NCBI RefSeq assembly: GCF_902806685.2
Contig: NC_048546.1
Location: 6,200,001 to 6,264,000, forward strand
Direction of reading: 5' to 3'
DNA from: Maniola hyperantus
Taxonomy: Eukaryota; Arthropoda; Insecta; Lepidoptera; Nymphalidae
Length of the DNA: 64,000 bases
This document shows positions 56,775 to 64,000 of this stretch, one piece after another (positions within the stretch are counted from its first letter, which is position 1; every line of letters starts with the position of its first letter). The translations under genes were made by a program, and so were the position numbers. The notes under the pieces are model-generated. The model made no database searches. It was not told the origin of the DNA and was given only the letters and a program-made list of their open reading frames with translations.

Positions 56775-57233
56775 TTGTTGTATTTTTAACCGACTTCAAA
56801 AAAAGGAGGAGGTTATCAATTGGACTATGTTTTTTTTTTGTATGTTTGTTACGCGATTACTCCGTCAAGTATGAACCGATTTTGATGATTCTTTTTTGTT
56901 TTGTAGGACATACTTCCGAGGTGGTCCCATTTTAATTTGGTAAAGATCTGATGAATATCTTCGGAGATGGAGAACGGAACTCCTCAATTAATAAGAGTAA
57001 ATTGCTCGCGATCAGTGTAATAGCTTTGTAAACAGTAGGGTTTTAACCAGGCATAGTATATTTTTAACCGACTTGAAAAAAGGAGGAGGTTCTCAATTCG
57101 AATGTAGGTATGTCTTTTTGTATGTTTGTTACGCGATTTCTTCGCCAAATATGAACCGATTTATAATGATTCTTTAAAACAGTAGGTTTTTAACCAGGCT
57201 TATCATATTTTAGTACGATGGGGCCACTAAAAA

Positions 57234-57274
<41 letters not shown>

Positions 57275-57380
57275 GACTTCAATAACCACCAACACTAAAA
57301 AGTTAAAAATAATTTAATTTATTACCCGTATATTATGTATACAAGAGTTATTGTAGTTCTATAGTAATATTTTTGGAGGC
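56775..57380. repeat. ACCGACTTC repeat cluster with a 35-base poly-A
   Basis: TTTTTAACCGACTTCAAAAA and GTTACGCGATT occur twice (56788 and 57060 onward) as a partial tandem duplication. About 35 consecutive A follow (57238-57272), then ACCGACTTCAATAACCACCA, which is the complement of the repeat at 18205-18335. Confidence 0.6.
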
Positions 57381-57511
57381 GGTGCCAATGTGGAGTCGCA
57401 AAACACTATGAAGAGTAGATAGACGGTTCGTGCAAAACTGAAGCGACGAGGGTTCCAAACGCACCCGTATCCGAAGAGCCCACAACAAATCCACACGGGT
57501 ATTCTTTTTTA

Positions 57512-58418
57512 TACAGGGTTACAGGAAAAGAGGACACGATCCCGTTAAGGGGATAAAAATACACATTTTGTGAAAATTTCATGTTCGTTCGTCCGTCTGT
57601 CCGTCTGTCCGGCCGTCCGTTTGTCTGTCAGTGGACTGTATCTCGTGAACCCTAATACGTAGAGACTTGAAATTTTTACAGAATGTGTATTTTTATTGCC
57701 GCTATAACAATAAATACTAAAAATTACAAAATGACTGCCATAAAAATTAAAAAAAAAAGTGTTATTTTTTGTACGAAGGTACGGAACCCTTCGTGTTCAA
57801 GCCCGACTCGCACTTGACTGATTTTATGTTACCTTTTGACCTTATTAAAAATAATCTTTAACTATTTTGCATTAAACTCGTTTTTACATTGATTCTGATT
57901 TAATTCTTTGGCAATAGCATTTGTTAGAATTTTCTACCTGGTCTCTTTGTTGTGTAATTTTTTCTTGATTTTATGATATATTTTTTTGTAATTTTTTTGT
58001 ACCAATGGATACCTAACGAAACGTGAATGTTTTTAAAATAATCCGCAGGATAAGTGCCATAGTAATTTTTACAGAAAATTTGCAAGTTATTCAAAGAATT
58101 AAATTTAAAAATCGAAAACTTGTACAGTTTTTGGGCTGTAATTTTAAAATGCTTGAAGTTTTTTTTAGTTTTATAACTGTTTATTATTAACAAGGATATG
58201 TACTAGCAAGAAATAAAAAAAAATCTGCTGAAATACATTGTTCCTTTTTTTATTAATTTTTAAAGTGGCAAACACCCTTTTACCAAGAAAAAAATAAAAA
58301 AATGAATAACTCGAAAACGATACACTTTCGCATAAGCACTTTAGGAGTCGTTTGATAGCCAATGTCCTGTACTATAATCCCTTAGCGGGATCGTGTCCTA
58401 TTTTCCTGTAACCCTGTA
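57512..58418. mobile_element. TA-flanked TIR transposon remnant (Tc1/mariner-like), 907 bp
   Basis: The left end TACAGGGTTACAGGAAAA, then GGACACGATCCC, is mirrored at the right (complement of GGGATCGTGTCC ... TTTTCCTGTAACCCTGTA). About 45 bp of inverted end is visible and both sides have TA, consistent with a TA duplication. The interior contains a GGAACCCTTCGTG-type repeat (57560-57830). Two minus-strand frames of 89 and 63 residues (58193-57924, 58362-58171) show no transposase motif and are probably chance frames in AT-rich DNA. Confidence 0.68.
57560..57830 (-). repeat. GGAACCCTTCGTG-type repeat nested in the TIR element
   Basis: CGTTCGTCCGTCTGTCCGTC, GGACTGTATCTCGTGAACCC, AGACTTGAAATTTTTACAG, GTACGGAACCCTTCGTG. 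Same order as at 6310-6595. Confidence 0.6.
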
Positions 58419-58865
58419 TATGTATATCTTTCTTGTGAATTTTAGAAAAGTTGTTCCTACTCCTGTTCATTCATTTAGTAGCAAACGCAATTAGGTATAT
58501 TATTATACCTAGCTTTCCAGGTGGCAGGTATTATCTGAAATCATAAAGAAATAATTTTAGTAGCCCGTAGTTCGGTTAGCCTGAATAGTCTCGAGGCCTG
58601 TTTACGAATGCACAAGACGTAGCGACGTAGCCACGAAGCTACTCGTAGAAGTAGAGGCTTGGTAGAGGGCGCTCGCAATCGAGCTGTGGCCTCACTTTCC
58701 CCGGCGTAGCTAAAAATAGACGCTCAACGTTGAGTAGCCGGCTATCTTGGTACACTGGTATTCTGGAAAGCGCGGACTAGGGTAACATAAATCTGTAGTT
58801 ATAACCATCGGTTCACTTTTCGTTCTAACTTTAACTTTTATAGGGATAAAGCTGTATTTACTTAG

Positions 58866-59625
58866 AAAAAACCGGCCAAGTGCGAATCAGGCTCGCACAA
58901 CGAGGATTCCGTACCTACTACAGTCGTATTTTTTCGACATTTTGTACGATAATTAAAAAACTATGATGCATAAAAATAAATAAAAATCTGTTTTAGAATG
59001 CACAAGAAGCCCTTTTACCCCATAATATAGTTATCTTCCTTCGAAAATTGAAAATCCTAATTATTTACTAGCTAATGCTTCGTCCGCGTGGAATTAGGTT
59101 TTTAAAAATCCCATGGAAACTCTTTGTTTTTCCGGGATAAAAAGTAGCCTGTGTCACTCTGCAGGTCTTTATCTATACCCATGCAAAAAAATCACGTCAA
59201 ACCGATGCACCGTTTCGACGTGATTGAAGGACAAATCAACAAACCAATAAACCAATAAACCAACAAATAAACAAACAAACACACTTTTGCATTTATAACA
59301 AGGGTACCCATGCAAAGAATAACGTCAAACCGTTGCACCGTTGAGATGTGATTGAAGGACAAACCAACAAACAAACACACTTTTGCATTTATAATAAGGG
59401 TACTGATGACCACAATTTAATTTTTTTTGTGTAATGTAACCACAAATTCACAGTTTTCAGATTTTTCCCCTAATTTCAGCTATAAAACCTGCCAAATTTC
59501 ATGATTCTAGGTCATGGTTCTAGGGAAGTACCCTGTAGGTTTCTTGACAGACCGACAGACAGACAGACAGACAGACAGACAACAAAGTGATCCTATAAGG
59601 ATTCCGTTTTTCCTTTTGAGGTACG
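58866..59625 (+). repeat. GGCCAAGTGCGAG-family repeat split by a Helitron
   Basis: The left part (58866-59067) ends AATCCTAATTATTTA and the right part (59407-59625) begins TGACCACAATTTAATTTTTT. In intact copies these two pieces are nearly contiguous (TAATTATTAGTTCATGACCACAA), so the 339-bp Helitron between them is a later insertion. Confidence 0.75.
59068..59406 (-). mobile_element. Helitron-like element, family C, nested, with internal 5' duplication
   Basis: A|CTAGCTAATGCTTCGTCCGC ... CGATGCACCGTTTCGACGTG ... CATTTATAACAAGGGTACCCATGC ... CGTTGCACCGTTGAGATGTG ... CATTTATAATAAGGGTACTGA|T. The 5'-terminal block of about 100 bp is present twice in tandem. The insertion site is between A and T of the host repeat. 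Confidence 0.8.
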
Positions 59626-60017
59626 ATTGCCTAGTGTGAGGTAGTAATGTGAGGTATCAATTCATTTACGTCTCATAAAGCTCAAAGCAAAAATAAAATG
59701 ATCAAAATTAAGTATTTATAGGTTATAATAAAAAAGTACGAAGAGTAAAATAGCAATATTTAACATCGGACTCTCAGTCAGTTAGGCAGGTATCATCAGG
59801 TATGTAATCAAATGAATCCCTTCTCATTCTGAGAGAAGACCCGTTCTCAGTAGTGAGCCGGTGATGAGTTGATGATGTAAATAATACTTTCAAATATTTG
59901 AAGTTTGCCTAAAGTTAAGTTTCATTAAAAAAACTAATAAGTTAGCCTTACTTTTATCAACAAATCCATAAAATATTACAAATACGAGTGACAGAGATTG
60001 TCGCATTTATAAATTAA

Positions 60018-60215
60018 CTAGCTTATGCCCGCGACTTCGTCCGCATTCGTTTCACGGCCCAACCGCTGCGCAGGACCGATCTTAACAAAATTTTGAATTG
60101 ATTCCATGCTGGGAAAGATATAGAATACTTTTTATCCCAAAAAGTCCAAAGAGTTCCCATGGGGTTTCTCAAAGACTTATTTATCTACACGGACAAAGTC
60201 GCGATTATCAGCTAG
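60018..60215. mobile_element. Helitron fragment with inverted 3' ends on both sides
   Basis: The left edge is A|CTAGCTTATGCCCGCGACTT (a 3' end read backwards); after 32 nt the sequence turns into forward family A body (TTTCACGGCCCAACCG ... GAGTTCCCATGGGG) and finishes GACAAAGTCGCGATTATCAG CTAG|T. No TC 5' end is present. Confidence 0.62.
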
Positions 60216-61500
60216 TCCTAAAAATAACCTTGTGTCGAAAAAGGTTTAGGGTTCTTCAAGCGACAAATCCTAAATCAATGTATTCAAAGAACCCTTTTAA
60301 ACCCTCTCGACTGTGATTAGATTACACGTATCTACCTGGGGAGCTTTCATCTATCTAGTATCGAATCAATTAAACCCTTTGGGGAGTACCTATATCGTGT
60401 TAATTATTATTATTACCTAGCGATATGTTATCTCCTTCACTATATTATTCAAATTGTTCGACTAAAAGAGAGATAAAGAACTATTATCAAGGTCTCACAT
60501 ATGTTTGTAAATAAGTAACAGCTCAAAATTAGGCAAGACATAGATATTTGTTACAACCATTTAGGATGGTGTCACATTTGTATGCTTTGTTTTTATTTGT
60601 TACACCAACAAACGAATAATGTTTTTTTTTCTTTCTTTTAATACCTAAGTTTTACCCCAAAAATAGTAGATTGTACAACAAGGACATAAAACAAGCCATT
60701 TTATCCGACGCGTTTATCTAACCGAGCCGAAGGCCAGGACAACTCTAGAAATTACATATTTAAATTTTTTTGTGTCATCCATGTGTCATCAGATAGATGT
60801 TGTACTACGAAGTAGTACTTAGAAATTCTTTGATTCTTTCTAGATTCGCGGACTTCAAAACGAAGGATTCTAAGGTTGAATGATTGATACAAGAGGCGCC
60901 AGTACCGTGAAGGTTTCAATGAGAAGTTTCTATATTAATAGGCCACAAGTCAGGCAATAAAGGAGGGCCTAGTTCAAAAAGATTCTATAAATGAATAGTT
61001 TTTTCTGGTGCGTTCAGAATTCAAATTTAAAATTCTTACAACAACAAAAAAACTTTTTCATAATCCAATGACCTTCATTATATTAATTGTTTACTCCCAA
61101 GGTTTACTCAATAAAGCTGAAACAGATTATGTTTAATTTAATTACCTTAATAAAAATAGAAATGAATAATTTAATTTAATAAAAATAACACTTAGCATTA
61201 GCACTTAACAATTTAGTAAATAATAAAAATAGTAAAAACTCTAAGGACGAACCGTGTTTCTAAACGTTTCATTATCACGTGGTATGTATTTTAAATAGAA
61301 ATAAAAAATTATGTAGGTACGCCTTAGATGAAATGAGGTACGCCACTAACCATAGATCACAGCAAAATTACCACTTTCCACTCAGATTTCAAAGGGCATA
61401 CGGATTATTTCCGAGCGAGTGAGATGAAAAAAATATTTACCACAATTTTATTTCACCACTTTGTCGGCGTGATTAATATAAACCTATGCCAAATTACAGA
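60216..61500. other. Intronic stretch, no supported gene
   Basis: AT-rich; nothing recognised. Confidence 0.35.
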
Positions 61501-61514
61501 TTTCTAGCACTAAT

Positions 61515-61610
61515 AGTCTCTGAGATTAACCGAGGACGGACAGACGGACAGACGGACGGACATGGCGAAACTATAAGGGTTCCTTGTTTACTACGGAACC
61601 CTAAAAAGGT
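61515..61610 (-). repeat. GGAACCC repeat terminus with GGACAGAC tract
   Basis: GGACGGACAGACGGACAGAC ... AGGGTTCCTTGTTTACTACG GAACCCTAAAAAGG. A short end of the large GGAACCC repeat class. Confidence 0.5.
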
Positions 61611-61975
61611 AAATTACTGACATATCAACTTACCTGTTGATATCTACTCATGTGCCTGTACTTTACAACAAGCTTTATTGTGAGGCCCTGCCTCCTGAGG
61701 TAGTGGAAACTGTGTTTCAGAAGGCAGCATCTATTTATATCATAGGTTTTAAACATAGCAAGCCTTCCGCTATCTTCTTCTTCTTCTTTGCGTGCCTCTC
61801 CGACTAGCGAAGGTTGGCAGTCAGCTTTGTATGTGTATTCCACTATGTTCTTCGCGATGCGAAATAGTTCTTATACTCTTTCGCATTTATAATAAGTATC
61901 TGGGTTTTTATAATAAGGGATATTTTTCTCAAAACATTTGCCTTTTGATTATATTGAATTTGTAACTCGTTTCAG

Positions 61976-62136
61976 AATGCCCACCAGCCGCAGACGGCAT
62001 GGAGAGGTTCGCGTGTCCCACGCCGGACCGCCAAGGGCGCTACCGCTGCATCGATGACCACGTGCTGTGCGACGGCTTTATTGACTGCCCCAATGGGGAA
62101 GACGAGGATCGACAAGCGTGCATGTTTTATAAAACG
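61976..62136 (+). CDS. jeb: jelly belly-like Alk ligand, LDL-receptor class A exon
   Basis: Acceptor TTTCAG (ending 61975) and donor ACG|GTAAAG (62137) enclose 161 nt. With the single base carried over from the upstream exon they encode 54 residues. Six cysteines in LDLa spacing: ECPP, RFAC, YRC, LCDG, DCP, QAC. The calcium-cage segment DDHVLCDGFIDCPNGEDED has the acidic residues expected in a folded LDLa module. The context of this module (PAADGMERFACPTPDRQGR, then CMFYKT) is what I recognise as Jeb rather than LDL receptors, which carry tandem LDLa modules; only one is present here. It ends in phase 0, so at least one more coding exon lies past 64000. Jeb needs this module for secretion and Alk binding in the family. 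Confidence 0.87.
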
Positions 62137-62312
62137 GTAAAGTTTAAAACAGTTTTTGACTTCACTTTCGTACTTATATTTCTTTTCAAATCTCTTGACG
62201 GACTTTTAAAATAACTTAAACTGGTTATTAGGGAACTTCACAGGTGAATTGTGATCCCATGGCAATGCAGTTATTATTACAACGTTAATTTAAAACTTGC
62301 ACCTTTTATAAA

Positions 62313-62800
62313 AATAAAAGGTGAAAGTTTCTCTGCGTATTGTCCCCAACACAGGGAGGAACAATCAGCGACTGTGAAGTTTGGATCATGGTGGCTTTGG
62401 GAGATAACAGGTAATAAAGGTGTAAATAATCTTACGTCAAAGTATAAAGCCTATTTTTTTATATTTTCTTCGGAATAGTATTAGGAATCACGTCATGCAT
62501 TTCCAGATACCTACTTAGTATCGTGGCAACCCCCTGCCAGACACCTAACAATTTATTAAATTTTAAGATTGTCTGGCAGGGACTTGCCACTATACAAGTG
62601 TTCGGCAATACATGACGTGATCTTTAATACTATTCCGAAGAAAATATAAAAAAATTAGACTTTATACTTTGATGTTAGATTTGTTCACCTTTATTACCTG
62701 TTATCTCTCAATGCCACCATGATCCAAACTTCATAGTTGCCGATCGATCCTCCCTGTGTTGAGGACAATACGCAGAGAACCTTTTATGAAATAACGTCTG
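62313..62800. mobile_element. Large near-palindrome (arms about 230 bp) of the GCGCGTGCCAG MITE family
   Basis: Left arm 62313-62543 and right arm 62570-62800 are inverted copies: GTTTCTCTGCGTATTGTCCC, AAGTTTGGATCATGGTGGC, GATAACAGGTAATAAAGGTG, ATATTTTCTTCGGAATAGTA, CACGTCATG, CCCTGCCAGACA, against the complement of the right. The centre is about 26 nt of AATTTATTAAATTTTAAGAT type. The outer GCGCGTGCCAGAC end survives only on the right. It lies 177 bp past the LDLa exon donor, in the next jeb intron. The 75-residue frame at 62251-62478 is a by-product. Confidence 0.85.
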
Positions 62801-63069
62801 GCACGCGCTGACCCTCTTTCTATAGTGTATCATCAACAAACAGTAGGTACCATTTAACAGTACTTAGCGAGGTAAGGACGATCAATAATATAAATGAGGA
62901 GTAGAAAAGGTCCTGAAATAGCCACTTGTGGGAGGCTATTTTTTACAAATGATCCGGAAAGCAGCTTTCTATTCTATCGTTCGTTAGTTATCATTTAAGT
63001 AGAAATTCATTGAATCCAGTGCTACACTCCTAAATTCTTTAAATGGTGCAGTTTTTTGACATAAGTCAT

Positions 63070-63235
63070 AGAATAGAATAGAATATATTTTTATTCAAGT
63101 AAACTTTTACAAGTGCTTTTAAACCGTCAACTAGTTTAATTTACCACTGGTTCGGAATGCAGTTCCTACCGAGAAGAACCCGCAAACTCTGCGGTTGGTC
63201 TTTTCAAGTGTTCAATTTACAATATTATTAAACCA
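63070..63235 (-). repeat. LINE 3' UTR fragment with AGAAT-repeat end
   Basis: ATAGAATAGAATAGAATATA, TTTTTATTC, GTAAACTTTTACAAGTGCTT, TACCACTGGTTCGGAATGCA, CCTACCGAGAAGAACCCGC: same 3' UTR as 8840-8970 and 16096-16230, but closed by a different short tandem repeat. Confidence 0.68.
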
Positions 63236-63427
63236 TACTGTACAAGCAATAGGGATGATGACTACTAGTCAAATTAGCGACTTTTTATCAAACGTCTAAA
63301 CGCTCGCTTAGCATAGGAGCTTGTATGAAATACACAGATGTGACGTCATACACATATTTATCATTGAGAGGCGATTTCACTAACGTCATAGGAATAAATT
63401 GGGTGTACTTAATGATAATTTTCGTAA

Positions 63428-63602
63428 TGATACGATTACACCTACCGAGTAGTGAAACGAGACAGTAAAATGTCACTCGGCCGAGACAGTGCTGTGGCTG
63501 AGAAATTGCGGCAAAATTGCACTCGTTAAGTGTTTATACCAACCGAGTACTCGGCCGAGGACACTGACTAGCCACTGTACTCGTTAGGTGTAATCGTACC
63601 AT
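63428..63602. mobile_element. MITE-like element with (G/A)TACGATTACACCTA ends
   Basis: TGATACGATTACACCTACCG at the left and the complement of CGTTAGGTGTAATCGTACCA at the right form inverted ends of about 24 bp. CTCGGCCGAG occurs on both sides of the centre. 175 bp, non-coding. Confidence 0.62.
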
Positions 63603-64000
63603 AAGTACTGAAAACCTGCCAAAATATCAAATTTACTCTCGGATAAGATTTATTTTACGTTGGTGAAATCAGCCCTGTGTTAGCTAACAGGATATAGAAC
63701 TGAGAAATCAACGTTGTCACAACTTATCTCTGTCTAAACTTTCTCTCAGTTTCCCTTGAAGCTACCTACATAACATACCTAATAGTATATTGTCCATGTA
63801 TTGTGTTGGATTGGTGCTATATGGAGGCTCTACATTTACATTTCTTAGTACTCAGATATACTGCAGTTTTAAATAAAATAGATTTATGATTGATTTAAAA
63901 AATATTACCTAAGTGATTGTCTACTGGAATTTCAAGAAAATATTATTTGAAAGATTATATAACTATGTACTTCTACCGAAGCTTTCATTACTTAATTTAT

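Larger units (their letters stand above)
13630..61975 (+). other. jeb: Inferred jeb intron, about 48.3 kb
   Basis: Bounded by GTAAGT at 13630 and a TTTCAG acceptor at 61971-61975. Both sides are phase 1, so the exons join without loss of frame. I saw no other exon-like conserved coding block between them apart from mobile-element remnants, though small or alternative exons cannot be excluded by eye. The interior is mostly repeats. Confidence 0.65.

Noticed and set aside
57924..58362. Two minus-strand frames (89 and 63 residues) as a transposase remnant
   Set aside because: Lys/Asn/Phe-rich sequence as expected from AT-rich DNA. No DDE motif, no HTH. Kept only as the interior of the TIR element.
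62251..62478. 75-residue + strand frame after the LDLa exon
   Set aside because: It lies in the left arm of the large palindrome and has no relation to Jeb. The exon ends at the GTAAAG donor.

Overview
The window is animal nuclear DNA, almost certainly from a moth or butterfly (Lepidoptera). It is AT-rich, has GT-AG introns, and is packed with repeats typical of that order: Helitron-like elements ending in CTAG/T, CR1/Jockey- and RTE-type LINE tails, a tRNA-derived SINE with a GAT-repeat tail, GGCCAAGTGCGAG repeats and many MITEs. I cannot name the species.

The only host gene I can support is on the + strand and looks like jelly belly (jeb), the secreted LDL-receptor-class-A ligand of the Alk receptor tyrosine kinase. 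A GC-rich exon (about 13095-13629) encodes a signal peptide and a basic N-terminal region. A second exon (61976-62136) encodes the LDLa module. Their splice phases match (phase 1 to phase 1), which implies an intron of about 48.3 kb making up most of the window. The second exon ends in phase 0 at a GT donor, so the C-terminal end lies beyond position 64000.

Layout. 1-3.97 kb: a non-LTR retrotransposon on the minus strand with an intact ORF1 and an ORF2 with no stop codon that runs off the left edge. 4-13 kb: Helitrons, a long-TIR MITE, a 5'-truncated CR1/Jockey-like LINE (8.8-10.4 kb), a possible LTR fragment and a 36-bp perfect hairpin. 13.1-13.6 kb: jeb signal-peptide exon. 13.6-62 kb: jeb intron, holding a hAT-type MITE with a perfect 8-bp duplication (14.56-14.85 kb), many Helitron copies, two copies of a mobile-element protein domain (27.9-28.3 kb and, inside a 615-bp foldback, 35.6-36.25 kb), a SINE (36.8-37.1 kb), a second truncated LINE (44.4-45.8 kb), nested Helitron/hAT insertions (54.6-55.2 kb), a TA-flanked TIR element (57.5-58.4 kb) and a Helitron nested in another repeat (58.9-59.6 kb). 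61.98-62.14 kb: jeb LDLa exon. 62.3-62.8 kb: a large palindrome in the next intron, followed by another LINE tail and a TIR element.

I found no wholly new system. The most notable points are the apparently undamaged LINE, the foldback that encloses a transposon-protein fragment, nested insertions that define the Helitron ends to the base, and a gene whose two visible exons are about 48 kb apart. No rRNA, CRISPR array or bacterial-type operon is present. No genuine tRNA gene was recognised by eye.
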